Under the pieces are notes generated by a model. The model searched no databases. It worked only from the letters and a program-made list of their open reading frames with translations, and was not told where the DNA came from. A stretch of DNA of 64,000 bases, taken from assembly GCF_964199755.1 (NCBI RefSeq), contig NC_133901.1:50317324-50381323 (forward strand). Reading direction: 5' to 3'. Source of the DNA: Larus michahellis. Its lineage: Eukaryota; Chordata; Aves; Charadriiformes; Laridae. Positions 12,087-25,314 of this stretch are shown here, piece after piece (within the stretch, counting starts at the first letter, position 1; every line of letters starts with the position of its first letter). The position numbers were made by a program, and so were the translations under genes.

Positions 12087-14422
12087 AGCTCCACCGCCAC
12101 GAGAGCATCCAAGAGAAGAACGTGAAAGAAGCCAAAACCAAGTGCAGAACCATTGCATCCCTGCTGACAGACGCACCCAACCCCCACTCCAAGGGAGTGC
12201 TGATGTTCAAGAAGCGCAGGCAGAGGGCTAAGAAGTATACATTGGTAAGCTTTGGGAGTGTTGACGAAGACCGCTCCTACGAGGAGGAAGACGGAATTTT
12301 TCCAACTAGTGAGTCTGAATTTGATGAGGAAGGTTTCTCTGATGCCCGAAGCCTAACTAATCACTTGGACTGGGACAACACTTACCTGGACATTGAAAAG
12401 GCCAAGTCTGACTCCGAACAGAAGGAAGAGAAGCAAAAAGGACTGAGTGAGGCCTCAGGTAAAGGAGCACGATTATTTGAGCAGCAGAGGGAACGGGCTG
12501 GGAAGTACACAGTCGAGAAAGTCCCAGCGCAGAAGAGCCCCCAGCTTCCCTCAGTTGCCCAGCCACAGCAGGGCACGGTGAACGGAGATATGCCTGTGCC
12601 ACAGAAGGTGGACAGCATGCCCCTCAGCATCCAGCTGGAAGGCGTGCAAGTGCCCAGCAAGCAGCCAGCCACCCTCCCCACCCAGCTCTTGGCTCCCCCT
12701 AGCCCCACTTTCTTCCCACCTCCCCCAAGCACTCCCGACCCCTTCTCTGCAAGCACAACGAGCATGTTCAACAGGTCTGCACGGCCCTTTACTCCTGGCT
12801 TTTCTGGACAACGCCCAGCAACATCCTCTGTCATCTTCAGGCCATCTGCACCGAAAAAACCTAGTGAAAGTCTGGGTGGGCAAAGCACGGTGGTTCCCCC
12901 TTTCTCACCTCTGGCTCCAGGAACACCTGCCAATGCACCAGTGTCAATGCACCGTGGTCCAGTCAGTTCCTCCACAACTCTCTATATTCCTGCACCAGGA
13001 AGACCAACACCACCACTGGAGTCACAGCCAAGAGAGGGAGGAAATGCTCCAGAGACTAAGCCTTCTGCCAACACTGCCCGGACATCCACCACCTCTATCT
13101 TTCTGTCAGCTCCCTCAAAGCCAGGAGGGGAGGTGGCCTCTGCAGCATCCCAGCCACGAGTCCCTGGAACAGCCTCTTCTTCATTGTATATTAGTCCAGC
13201 ACCATCACAGCACACAATAAGCAGTTCCCCTGCACCAAAGCAGCCTTCTCCTGCCATCTCGCCAGCAATGCCACGACCTCCTTCTGAGCCCTTAACCTCC
13301 AGGGAGCAGAGGATTGCCACGCCGGCTCCCCGCACAGGCATCCTGCAGGAGGCTCGCCGGCGGGGCAACAAGAAACCCATGTTCAGTAAGATTGAGGAGA
13401 AGAAGAAGAATTCACCCAACCCTGAGCTCCTGTCTCTGGTGCAGAACCTGGATGAGAAGCCAAAAGGTGACCACCCCGGGGCAGGCTTCGAATCTGGGCC
13501 TGAGGAGGACTTCCTCAGCCTGGGTGCTGAGGCTTGCAACTTCATGCAGTCCTCTGGCCGCAAGTTCAAGACCCCACCTCCGGTGGCTCCTAAGCCTCAG
13601 CAAGATGCTGGACTGGTGAATGGGGCCCAGGACATGCCTCAGCTTAAAGGCAAAGGAGCAGAGCTCTTTGCCAAACGCCAGAGCCGCATGGACAAATTTG
13701 TGGTGGAGACAACACCAAGGCCAGAGTCCAAGCCCAGGACCCCGTCTCCTTCTCCTTCTCTACCCTCATCCTGGAAATATTCACCCAACATCCGGGCTCC
13801 CCCTCCAATAGCTTACAACCCAATGCATTCCCCTTTCTATCCACTGGCAGCCAGCAAATCTCAGGCTAGCAAAGCAGAGAGCAAAGTGAAAAAGGCACCT
13901 GGCCAGAAATCAGGGATCAAGGTCATTGATTTAATGCGCCACCAGCCCTATCAATTAAAGTCAGCCATGTTCTGTTTTGGGGATCCCCCAAGCCCCAGCA
14001 TTCAGGATTCTCCTGGCCAGCCAGCCCCACAGGCTAGCTCGTCCTTCATGGCAGCCAAGCAGGTCCCCGTGAAAACAGCCAAGACCCAGGAGATACGTCG
14101 CTTCTCCACTCCAGCTCCCATGCCAGCTTCAAGCAGCCTGACACCCACCGTGCTTGTGCCCCGCTCAGCCACCACCTTGGATGAGCCAGTGTGGAGAACA
14201 GAAATGGCCTCTTCTGCCCCCACTACACCAGCACCCTTCCAGGCAGAGCTCAGCCAGTCCCCTAAGCCATACTTGAGCTCCCCAGAGCCCAGTCAAGTGG
14301 CCCAGGGGCCTTCCCCAAACCCAGCCTCGGCCACTCGGTTTCAGGTGGCCAGGCCCAAATTCTCAGCAGCGAGAACAGGGATGCAGGCCAATGTGTGGAG
14401 GCCAAGCTTTGGCCACCACTGA
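12087..14422 (+). CDS. SYNPO2L: SYNPO2L (synaptopodin 2-like) terminal coding exon
   Basis: Encodes the C-terminal 777 full codons plus two bases of a split codon of synaptopodin 2-like (CHAP), a striated-muscle Z-disc scaffold whose family binds actin, alpha-actinin and filamin C. Family blocks in order: E-A-K-T-K-C-R-T-I-A-S-L-L-T near 12128; K-G-V-L-M-F plus a basic KKRRQRAKK stretch (12191-12244); an acidic S-E-S-E-x-D-E-E segment (12311); K-G-A-R-L-F (12461-12517); a long Pro/Ser-rich region with F-N-R-S-A-R-P-F (12767-12790); R-T-G-I-L-Q-E-A-R-R-R (13331); S-L-G-A-E-A-C-N-F-M-Q (13517); K-G-A-E-L-F (13652-13708); A-P-P-P-I-A-Y-N-P (about 13796); R-H-Q-P-Y-Q-L-K-x-A-M-F-C-F (13937); and a C-terminal R-T-G-M-Q-A-N-V-W-R-P-S-F. 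It begins after the CAG acceptor at 12084-12086, in phase 1, so there is no start codon here. The human long form is about 977 residues, so roughly 200 N-terminal residues including a PDZ domain lie in unseen exons. SYNPO2 is excluded by the C-terminus and by the MYOZ1 neighbour. Confidence 0.95.
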
Positions 14423-14918
14423 GGCAGGCACCCCTCCCATCCCATTTGTGGCCCCGCAGAGATAGTGCTCGTTTTGTCTTTCATGTCAGCTCAGTACATT
14501 GGGATGAGTGACACAAAATGAAGAAAAGAGAAAAAAAAGAAATTATGCCCCTTCTGCACCACCCTCTCCCCCAGCCTCCCCCTGGTCTCAGATGGGCAGC
14601 TTCATAGCAAAGCTTACGGGCTGTGGCTACAGCAGGAGGAAGAATGTGGAGAGAGGGCACATGTGCAGTACACAGACACTGGGAACTTACACGTGGCAGC
14701 AAAATCCACCTCTGGAGGGGGTGAATGGCAGAGGTTGTCTCAAATGAGGACATGTCGGCGGTAGTGGTTTTCCTTTCCCAAGGGCTTTGGAGTCACCCCT
14801 GAATGGAGGGAGACTGGGGGGCAAGAGCTTTCCAGGAAGAAAGGGTCAGTGGTGGGATTACAATACAGAAGCCCTAGCTTCCCCATTAGACTGCTTTTCT
14901 CTGAGCCTGTCAGTCTGT

Positions 14919-14957
14919 ACACACGCACGTGTGTGCACACACACACACACACACAGA
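14919..14957 (+). repeat. (CA)n dinucleotide microsatellite
   Basis: An imperfect ACACGCACGTGTGTGC segment leads into a pure run of about ten CA units (about 14936-14956). The GTGTG interruption makes the first half self-complementary. It sits in the putative SYNPO2L 3' UTR. Confidence 0.9.
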
Positions 14958-17900
14958 GCAACGCGCAGCAGGGAGCGAAAGCGGGGCTTCATCTTGGACA
15001 CTTCTCCCAGACTCCCCTCCACAGGGGCATGGGAAAGGAGGCGAGAGAGCAGAGTGAGCAGGGCTGTTTGTGCATGTACGTGTGGGCAGTGTGCCCTGCA
15101 CAGGAGGGTGGCCATGTGTGCCCGTCCCTCCAGTCACCTGGGCTGGGATTAAAAGGGAAAGTCATCCTAGCTGGTGCTAAACGTGGCTATCAGGTCTGTG
15201 AGCAGTTTGCCAGAGTGGTGTCGAATTGACTTGATGGGCCTATCACAAGCTGGAGGAACCACAGAAGGAAGCATCAATTTTTGAGGATAGACAAAACTAG
15301 GCTCAGGCAGTGGCTGGCTGGCACAAGGAAGGCCCTGAAGCATTAGTCCCACTGGAAAAGGACACAGATGCTGTAAGTACAAAGGAGGATTGCGTGGGAG
15401 AAGGTACAGTTGACTTTAAAAGGAGACAGGATTGAATATGCATTTGCACATCATCTTTTTGTTCAGTTTAGGACAGACGCGTGGCTAGGTTGGAAATGGG
15501 TCATGACATTTGCTGAAAACTCTGTAATGAGCTGGAAAACGGAGACCCTTTACAGACGCTCTCAGTATGGAAGTGGAGGACAGGGAAACAGAAAGTCACA
15601 AGTAGAATTTCATACTAAATGATTTAAGTATCCTTGGGGTCTATTTGGTAAGAACTGAAGTGCTCTAAGAGTCCCAGAGGATCTGCACTCACATACACAT
15701 ACAGAGCTCAGTTTCCTGGCGATGCTGGGGAAACAGGACTGGTTATTCCTTGAATGTGCCTGGGTAGCCTCAGACTTAATCCCTACACTAAAGACATACA
15801 AGAAGAAAGCATTCCCTTTCCAAAGAAAGAATTCAGAATATTAGTAGGGACTGTGCAGGTGTGTGTGCATGTCATCTGTGCTCTGATCTGCACACCCCCC
15901 TGTGATTTGCTTTCCAACTGCGCTCCCCCTTTTGCAGCAGCCACTTTTACAGTGTGATCCCACAAGTACCCCAAGAAAAGCAGTGCTCCTGAAGCACTGG
16001 CTCACAAACACAGCGGATGCCCCAGCTGCAGGGAAGGGGTTTGCCACCTCTTCCTGGGCAGGGGTTGCCCAGCCTTTTGCTAGACCCTCAAAAATAAGTA
16101 CTGGAGGCAGGATGAGGGTCTCCTAGCCCTGCTTGAGACATGTCTCCATCTCATTAGACTTGCTCCTCTCCTTCAAGCAGAAGCTGTCCTCTGACTGGAC
16201 TGAGCACAAACTTTGGCTCTACAAAACTGTAGGTTCTGGGGGGAAAAAATGGTGTGCACATGGGGCTGATGCCAAGTCTATAAGCAGTGCAGCTAGTGTG
16301 GTTTCACACTAAGTCCAAGCCAACCTTCCTCCGCACAGCTGGAGCTTACCACGTGTAGCTCTTTTCACAAAAGCTGGGGACTCTACTTTTTCTTGGAGGC
16401 TCTAAAGTGCTTCTCTGTGAGCCTCTGGAGATTTTGCATGTGTGCTCTCCCACAAAGAAAAAGAGGCCTGGAGAACCTAGTTAGCAGCTCTAGTCCCAGA
16501 CAAACTTGGGAGGGAGATAATGAGAGAAACGGAAAAGTAATATACAATCCTGCCTTGAATCCTTCACACTCATCTGGGCTTGTTCTGCAGGCCTGTGTTT
16601 GCAGTGCACAGTCCTGGGAGCCCTGAAACATAGGATGAGCATGCTGGGGAGGGAGGAGGACAGCACTTACACCTCACTTAGCAGACTATCAGCCATGGGA
16701 GAGGATGGAAAGAAAATCTTTGGAAATGCGTTTGAGTTAATGATCAAAGGGGTGCCTGAGCCAGAAGAGGTGCTGCACCTGGTTGTATGACATAGGAGCA
16801 GCCAACCTGAACTGATGAGGTGATTGTATGTGTTCCTGGAAAGCCCAAGAGGGGAGGTCTTAGGACAAGTCACCACCACAGAGTTAATTCAGATCACCAG
16901 AATCCACTTAGGTCTGGTGAAGAGGAGCAGCCATGCTACAAAACCTAACTTGGACGACTGCTTTCTCACTCATCCTGTACTACATTGTATTGCTGGCATT
17001 TCCAGAAAAAAATCCTGTGTGCTGTGACAAGCTGAATCTCTGTGATTCTTCCCAAACATGGAAGGAGGAGTCTTCTATTTTTCTAGGAAAGCTGTGGGAA
17101 GGAACTCATGGACTAGCAGTGCTCCAAAAGCTTCATCTCTAGTCTCCTTGTGGAGTGCTGTCTGTCACTAGCTAGTGGTTTTAGCCACTAGCCTTAGACA
17201 GACAAGCTAGCCCAGGCTGAAAGCATCAGTGAACTCAGGTGCAGAGAGGGGTTGTGTGGACCAGAGAAAGGGTGCTCAAGATAATTCTGCAGTGAAGAAA
17301 TAACCTCAGAAAGTCTGAATCTCACTGCAGTGTCCCTTTCCCTCAGGCCCCTAAAGGTAAGTGCTCTCAGGGCCTGAGTATCTTGGGAAATTCATTTTGC
17401 CACTGGAAAAAAAGACAGGTCTGTCCTTAGCATGTAGGGGAGGTTGCATGTGGTTAGTATTTCAGTGGTCCCACTCCAGATTTCTGGGAGGCACTGATGC
17501 AAGCCAAGGACTGATGGCCAAACACTGTTGAATGTTAGATGTCAGGACCCACATGAGTGGAATAACTGCATTTGGCCCATCATTTCTGATAATGTAATGG
17601 GCAGGAGATTAAAAAGAGGTTAGGTCCGATTGGAGAACAAATATTAAACATCAGAGCAAGGAAAAGAACCAGGAGGCTGGGGATCCTGCATTTCACTTCT
17701 AACATCCTTGGTTCAAAGCTGTGTTTAAAAGAAAAGCCAAAGTAGTTTGATGGATCTCAGCCCCCTCAATCTTTTCTGGATCCTATGCTGACACAGGACT
17801 TGATCTGCAGAAGCAGAGGGTGTTGCAGATGAGGCCTACAGTGCTTGTGGAGTATCCCAAATAGGGCCTGTGGCTGTAATTCTATGAAGTAGCATGAAAT

Positions 17901-18716
17901 GAGAAGTAATACTGAGATGCATTTGCTAAGCTACAAGGAAGAAACCTGCACTACTGCTGGCTTCAAGCAGCTCTGCTAGCGTCTGCTCATGAAATATTGT
18001 GGGTCGCCTATTGAAAGGTCACAGGTGAGGTTATAAGAAATACTTTTGAATCATATAAGCTTGTCTTGAGGCTCTCCAAATTTCTAATTCCTCAGCTGTT
18101 GAACAAGCACAGACATAAACAGTTGTTTGACAAGTTTTAGCTCCCACCTGCTGAGTTATAAGCTTCAGTGATAGGCCAACCCCAGTGTCCCCTTGTTAAG
18201 CATTTGAAGATGTCTGCATGGGCTGTGATTTAAAACTGCCTGTCATCCCTCCTCTCTAGCACGCTGCAGGTTACACATTGCAGCTATGGCAATTCTGGGG
18301 GGTTATCTTTGCTTCAGAATATCAGCCCTTTCCCTCAGAATATATGGGAAACACTTGCCAGAGATAACTTCAAGATCCTGCAGCAGCTGAGAGGAAGAAT
18401 CTTGGAAGAGACTGGTGTGATGAGGAGTCACTGATCGCCAGACATGAGCACACTGCAAGCAAGAACTGTCCCTTTGAAAGAATATGCTCCTTTTCTGCTA
18501 TAATATCCAGCATCCCCTAACAGACACTCTTCCTAGAAGAGACTCGTCAGTGCTCTGAAAATGGGAGCCCAGCAGCAGTGCTCTGTCTGGTGGAAGATGT
18601 GACCCCAGACAGAGAACAGATTTGGCATCTTTGTTTATGGAAATACTTTTTTTCATTCTCTGTTTTGTCTTTTTTCTTCCCCATTTACAGTCACTTTCTA
18701 TTTGTTTGTGCAGAAG

Positions 18717-18722
18717 AATAAA
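18717..18722 (+). terminator. SYNPO2L: Candidate SYNPO2L polyadenylation signal AATAAA
   Basis: AATAAA sits in a T-rich context ('tttgtttgtgcagaagaataaa') and is followed within 30-50 bases by TG/T-rich sequence ('gtggcattttgtcacc'), the usual arrangement for a cleavage site near 18740. It is the first canonical hexamer downstream of the stop codon. Confidence 0.45.
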
Positions 18723-18740
18723 CTTGTGATATGCACTTTA

Positions 18741-21700
18741 CATGTGGCATTTTGTCACCTTCTTTGCTTGGCACCCAGAAGTAACTAACTGCTATGTGTA
18801 CAGACATGCAGTTAGCACTACCGACAAACTACTAAGGCCAACAGAATATAAGGAGTCCAAAAAAGGATGGGATGTCTCAGCAATAAAAACACATAAGTTG
18901 GACTTAAAACCCCTATAAAAAAGCCCCATGCAAGCAAAAACTTAACTGAGATCCAAAATTTTGGTACTACAGGCTATAAAACACTCACTGACAGAGTGAA
19001 GAAATTTCTTTATGGGCCACCCCCAGCTGGCCGCCCCGGTGCTGCCCCTCAGCCTGCTCTAATCTAAACCCTACTCTCCGCTTGTAAATCTGGTATCAAC
19101 AGAAGTTTGTCAGCCCTGGTAAATCCAAATATAAACTCATATGGAACAATTCAACTTAATAGTAACCAAGAGATCAGAAAACCAAATCAGTCAGAAAATC
19201 AAATATATCCCATTGCATCCTCAGGCTCCAAGCCTAATCCTAACTCTAACCCTATTCATGTTAAAGTCTACCCAATTTCTGGGTCCTGAGAGGTTCATTG
19301 TGCTCAGTTTAGGACAAGTGATGGCAGGTTGCCTTTCCAAGATGTGTGTCACTCACAGACAGCAATTCCTGAGTGCTGCAGGAGATGCTGAGGTCAGCTG
19401 TAGGATTGGACTACAGACTCTGGACACTTGTCCAGATATCATTTTGTAGATGTTTTTCAGATTAATTACAAGGATGCGTCCCTTATGCAGGGGTCTGGAG
19501 GTGAGTCTTGGGACTATCCAGCATATTTCTGATTGACCCGTGGACAGGAAATGCACAAAGGGGCAGCGATGTTTGCTGATGCCAAACCTGATCTTCTGTC
19601 CAACCAGAAGCACAGCTTCCAAAGAAATAAGTCTACAGATGCACAGGCTGCAGATTAGGACTGCATCTTGTTTTGCTTAATAAAGCTGACATAGTAGGAT
19701 TATGAGCTACTCCAGATGGTTTGACACATTGCAGGACAGTTGCTGTGTCCAGGGCTCTGATTAAATTCCCTGTTAACCTCTACAGCCTTCTCAAGTGAGA
19801 GTCATTTCTTCTCACAGCAGATCATGTCAGAAGGAGCCAGACAAAGAGACTTTCAAAAGTGGAACAGAAGGCGGCCCTGAGGTTACCGGCCCAAGGCAAA
19901 GCCGAAGGATTACTGAAACAGCTATGCAGCAGGCTAGGGATGAACATGGACTTCAGTGCACTACTCAGAGTGTAATTTAAAACCAGAAAATAGTAAGGTG
20001 CCTAGTGGGGATGTCCACCCCCAAACAATCATACCCGATGGAAGAAGTGTCCAGCAAAGAGCACAGCAGGGCGAGTATGTTGTGGCATGTAGGAGAATAA
20101 AGGTATTCCCAGGGAGTATAGACCTATAGCTTCAACGGCCACTAGATGTTGCCACTGTTCTTCTGTGAGTTACCTGGGGTTTTGGCATTCGCCTGACGTG
20201 GTGTTAAGTCTGGAGGCTTTAAAATTTTAGGAAATCCTTTCTTCCTAATCTATCCTGTTTTGGCGGTCACATATGGTATTGCTCAGTCCCACATACCGGA
20301 GGAGAAGGCCAGCCTCATACCAAGGAGTTTTGGCAGCGAGAGGCTTGCTGCAGCTTGGAGGGGATTCCTGGGTGGTAGCATGTGGGGCACGCAGGCAAAC
20401 AGGCTGCCCAGCAAGTAACACACCATGGGTACGCCAGTTATTTCAACACATACTCCAGCTCTGTGATCAAATACTGCATATTTCTGTCCCAGTCCTACAT
20501 CTCATCGTGCATTAAGCCCACTTAATGGCAAGAGGGAGCCTGGCATTAAGTGTTTTTCCTGTTGTGGTGCGGTGCTAGAAACTATTGACAAGTCTTCCTG
20601 ATGTCTGTGTAAAAGTGGAAGAGATTAAGCACATATGAAATATTATAAAATAACAAGTATTGTATATGATGTATTTCAAAATAAAAAAGAACCAGGAAAA
20701 AAAAAGCAACTTATTTTCAGAACAGATTGAATCATGTTGAAATCTGCTGCAGCACAGATCAGTCCTCCGGTCCAGGGGAAACGGAGAGCAGGTTCAAGGT
20801 CTAATTCTCTATCTTTGGAAAATTAAAATGGCGAAGGCTATTTGCCAGACTGATGCTGTTTGCCAGACCTCCACATGATCAAAATGTGCTCAGGAGACAG
20901 CCCTGCTGACGACACCTGTCTTAACTACTGCTTATGTCCATCTAGCACTGTGTAATGAGGCAGATCTCATCTGCTGCTCTTAAAATGATTTTGCAGACAT
21001 CAATAATTTCAAGTTAGACCATTTGAAATTAGGTGTACAAGAATGCAGCACAAAAATAAATTAATTTTCAAGATACAAGTCAGAGAAAGCAAAGCTTTGT
21101 GCAGGTTGTTCCTAAGGCCACTTAAGCAAAGGGTATATTTGGAAAGAGGGAGGTGGTCACAGTGAGATACAGACAGTTCCTTGTATGATTAAAAACTCCT
21201 CCCTGAAGTGCTGAAATGCCCTACAGGCAGCACATGTACTATCCCACTGACCTAAGTGGGAACTCCATGTAGTCAAGCAAAGATTGAATTTAGCCTCCAA
21301 ACCTCACCACGTTCCAGGTAAATCCCACCCTCCCACCAAACCAAAACTAAAACAGCTCATCAAGCAAGGCATGTAATGATTTAAAACCTTGAGCACTGAG
21401 TAGCATAAGTAGGTAAGACTACAGTAAGAGCCCTACATAACTTCTTATGTATGCTGAGTTCATTGTATCACTTATGGCAGAGATATCGGATTGGTATAAT
21501 ATTCCTAGCAGAAAAAGCCACTGAGCTGCTGAACTTGGCACCACGGCAGGGCACAAGTGAGGTCTCTGCTAGACCCACCACTGACATTTCTAGACTGGTG
21601 AACTAGATACTTCTGTCTCTCAGGAGAAACTGTGCATACAGAGGAAAAAGGGGCAGGATTTAGTTCTCAGCCTGGTAAACAAAAATTGAGACATATAATT

Positions 21701-24700
21701 TTATTTGAAGGTAAGAGTAGGAAGTGAGAATCTCAGTTAAAGATGTGCCCTGGTGCATTAAGTGTCAGACGCAAGGCTGCTTTACCCAAATCGCCCTATA
21801 AATCCTGGTGCCATACTAGTAGGATAAACCCTGTCTTACATTCCTTCTGGGTTCAAGGCTCAGGCTCTGTGCAGTACACTCCAGCTGCACTCTTAGCTCC
21901 TGTGTCTCACTCGTTGTATGTATATAGGCACATGCAGATGAAAATAACCTCTGGAGGATCATGGCTGCAAGAACAGAATGGGACTTCACATAGCACTGAA
22001 TGAAGGCTGTGGATCATCCTTCAAAGTGGAGGTGGCCAACGTCTCTTCAGAATTTGAGCCTGATGACAGCCACAGACAACAGCACTGAAAAACCTGGGCA
22101 AGAGGCTGGTCGAAACCTTGGATTTTGCTACTGGAGTTTCTGAGGAGGCCGACAATTGGCCTAGGAATCTAAATACTACTCACCAGCATCTAGGGAATAA
22201 AGGAATCTCCCCATTTGATCATTTCAGCTTCTAGATAATATTTCTGAGCCCTGGGTAAAGATCCTACCCTGTACTCTCTACTCCTAGCTTACTTTCCGTC
22301 ATATGCCTGCTCAACTTGTCTTATTACCAGTTCCTCACTACCCTGTCTACTTCTCACACAAGACCTTGACTTGGCGTACAAATGGTTTGTTCCCATCAGA
22401 CCACAGTTCCCATCAGTCCTTGAAGCTGGACCTCAAGGTCCTTGGCTTTCTCCCTAACCCTACTTGCCTCTTGCCCTTTGGGCTGGGGATTCATGGTGGA
22501 GTCTCGTCTCTTGGAGTTGGCCCACCCTGAGTTGCTGTCACTGCCGTGTTTCTGATCCCTAATTGCTGGGCATGCCTGCTCATAACCTGACTGAGATCCA
22601 TACACACCATTCCAGTCATGCCTTCTCATCTTCTCCTTGCTACTGCTTTTCCCTAGTCTCTCTTGAGTTTTATAAGAAGGTTCACATCCATTTCCTGTTC
22701 ATTACCTCCAATTACCAGCTAGCCATGGGGCACTCCCCTCCCTTCCAGCCTGCTCAGCTCCTCTCTCCCTGCAGCTGCCTGATCGAGCAGATGTGAACCT
22801 CTAGGGTGGGAGGAAGCAGAGGAGCAGCAGCTCATGCTCATGGCAAGGAAAAGCAACCACACACTTCCTTGCAACACCATCTTTTGGAGACACCTGGCAC
22901 AAATTGTTCCCCTAAGGTTTAATTTGTTCTCAGGAAGGCACAGGAGATGACTGGAGAAATAATACAGCAGCTATAAATTGGTCTGAAAACAGCTGCTGGA
23001 AGCAAGTAGAGAGGAGGCAGAGTTTAGCATCACCCTAGTGACTGCAGGAAGGTGCCGTATAGTGGTAGGTGCATTTCTCAGCTTCTCACCCCATAACATA
23101 TATCACATTAATTTCTTAGATGATTATCAAAATGGAGACAGGAACTTCTTAAAATTAAGAGGTAGCTGTACCTCATGCCTTTGGGAAAGGAGAGGCAAAG
23201 GGCTGCTGATTTTAAGCAATATAGCAGCACACTGTGTCTGTTCTCTCTATGCCTCCCCCTACAAGTCATCACCTTGTGACAGACAATAGCTCCCTTAATA
23301 AATAGAGTTTAGAATGGAGAGAACTTGAACAGGAGAGCAGCATCTCAAAGAACACAACTGGGCTTCACAGTAGGTACTGGGCACTCTGGGAAAATTCCCA
23401 ACATGGTGCTAAACCAATCCAAAAGAAATAAATGTGGTGAAAAAATACTCCTCATTGTACAACCTGCAGTGAGCAGGGCTTGGCCAACACCAAGAGACAT
23501 GCTCCTCTGTGGCCACCTGCACTTGTGCAGAGTGGGTGTGAAGCGTGGACAGATGGTCAGTTGTGAGAGTAGTATTTGACACCCTCCAGCTTTGTGCAGA
23601 TGTAAATGCTTTCACCAGGCGTGAAGCTCTGTGATGGTGCCCAGAGCAGGCAGTGGGTGTTTACAGTTCAATTGTGCTATCCCCTACACCTGCTTTACAC
23701 TGGCACAGCTCCGGGGAGAGACTCACAGATCACCGGCATGGGAGTGCGGGGGCAGGATCCAGGCTGTCCAGCCCTCGTGCATCATTCTGTTGTGTCTGCT
23801 GGGCTCAGTGAAGGACGCGGCACTCTCTTGGATAGTGGACAGCCTACAGCACTGTGCTACAGTAGATACAAATGAGGGAGAATAAGAGCACAATAAGAAT
23901 TGTGCTATAGGCACATAGTGGTTATATGGATGCAAGCAAGAGGAAAATGGGAAACTTTAGGCCAGGAGATTGCCATACATGCCCTGACTCCAAGCTTGAT
24001 TATTGCCCATAGGTACATTACAGCACTCTTATACAGGATCTTCTAAACAGTACTGGGGGTTAACACTTTCTGCTTTCAACCCACTTATCACACTGGGAAG
24101 TTTTATATGCATTTGGTGCAGGCAAAAACAACTTCAAAATCTAGGAAAAAGGGAAAGTGGCTGTCTCCTGATGTTCCTTTATATCAACTTTGCTTGCAAT
24201 TCTCTGTGCAGAGGATTTTCTATTACAATCACAGCTGTGTATTGGGGTTTTTTCCACACTAGACTCTAGGTTTATTCAGCGGACAACTCAATTTTGATCC
24301 AATGTAAAATAGGAATACAATGTTTTCTGCAGGATTTCTGCTTTACATAGAAGCTGAAATGTATGTGCATCTTTGATCAATCCAGTAAAATGAGATATGT
24401 TCCCTTCATCCTAGAACCAGAACCCAACTAGGTATGGGGGAAAAAACAGAGAGAATCACCCCATAATGAACAGGAGCTAGAGAGGGGGAGTCATTGGCAT
24501 GTACAAAGCTGCACCAAATGCAGGCAATCAACCCTATTTCTGTCATGAATCAGAAATTAGCTTCCTTGCTATTTGATTCCGATGGGTTTCCCACACACAT
24601 TACACAGCTACTTCCTAGAACTCTGTAAATAGCTTTCTAGACTTTGTGGTTTTCCTACTACTTCTCACTCATGCATACAATTCTTCTTCTTCTGTGCTTT

Positions 24701-25099
24701 CCGATGTATTATTTGAATGCCTGACATTTTAAGAATTATGTATGAGAGCCTAGAGGACACTGGGTTGAATGATGGAGTGAGGAGGGGGCAGAAGAAGGGT
24801 GTCAAACAGAGCAAGACCTGAGATAGCTTTTGAGACACTACTGACAAACAGGATATTGAGAAGGTTTTATGAATGTCATTAAAATGCAATCGAAAGAGGA
24901 AGGGGAACGACATGTTAATTTGAACAGAGAGGAGGAAGAAGTGAGGCACTTATGGAGTGCCTGGTCTTACTGGGAACTGAGGTAGTGACTGCAGGAGGCC
25001 TGAGGAGCAACCTTTTCTTTTCCCCTCTCCTTGGGGCTGGTGGCAGTGCTATCTGAGACTCTGCCCTCTGGGCCGTTGGCTATTAATAACCACAGGATG
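18741..25099. other. SYNPO2L-MYOZ1 intergenic region
   Basis: No exon, RNA gene or repeat was recognised in 6.3 kb. A degenerate telomere-like stretch (cctaatcctaactctaaccct, 19233-19253) is too short to count as an interstitial telomere. All reading frames are under 100 codons and resemble no family. Any MYOZ1 distal enhancer would be expected here, but I can point to none with confidence. Confidence 0.4.
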
Positions 25100-25314
25100 C
25101 CTGTGCGAGCAGCCTTCAGGGGTCAAATTCACAGCACTTCGCATCAGCACTTTGTGCTGGGCAGAGCTTGCCTGCGCCCAGGCACCCTGGGTGAGCGGGG
25201 CTGCGGGACGAGGCTCCCCAGCAGCGCCCAGAGACGGGCTGGGAGGAAGGAGCCCACTGCCGAGCTCTGGGGCAGGCGCGTGAGCTGGTCTGAGCCTGGC
25301 ACCGCAAGCCTGAG
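25100..25314 (+). promoter_or_regulatory. MYOZ1: CpG/GC-rich segment ending in a strong splice donor; candidate MYOZ1 noncoding exon 1
   Basis: About a dozen CpG dinucleotides occur in 215 bp, whereas flanking kilobases have very few. The segment ends exactly at TGAG|GTGAGT, with GT at 25315-25316, a full-consensus donor. The MYOZ1 start-codon exon needs an upstream noncoding exon, because it begins at an acceptor (AG 27450-27451), so this is a candidate first exon 2.1 kb upstream. A competing TATA/E-box candidate lies at 25921-25951. Confidence 0.35.

Larger units (their letters stand above)
14423..18740 (+). other. SYNPO2L: SYNPO2L 3' UTR (candidate, up to 4.3 kb)
   Basis: No coding exon is recognised downstream of the TGA at 14420-14422. 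The first canonical AATAAA I find on the + strand is at 18717-18722; ATTAAA variants occur at about 15147 and 17608. If the distal signal is used, the UTR is about 4.3 kb. It contains a (CA)n tract at 14919-14957 and is otherwise unique sequence. An earlier end at a variant signal is possible, in which case most of this stretch is intergenic. Confidence 0.5.

Noticed and set aside
12382-13569. Two antisense reading frames of 197 and 195 codons opposite the SYNPO2L exon
   Set aside because: They mirror a GC- and Pro/Ser-rich coding exon whose codon usage suppresses antisense stops; they show no family similarity and no splice or promoter context.
19233-19253. Interstitial telomere repeat (cctaatcctaactctaaccct)
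   Set aside because: Only about three and a half imperfect units; chance or decay, not a supported telomeric array.
20139-20152. CTCF-like CCACTAGATGTTGC
   Set aside because: The essential GGC of the core is replaced by TTG; too degenerate to call.
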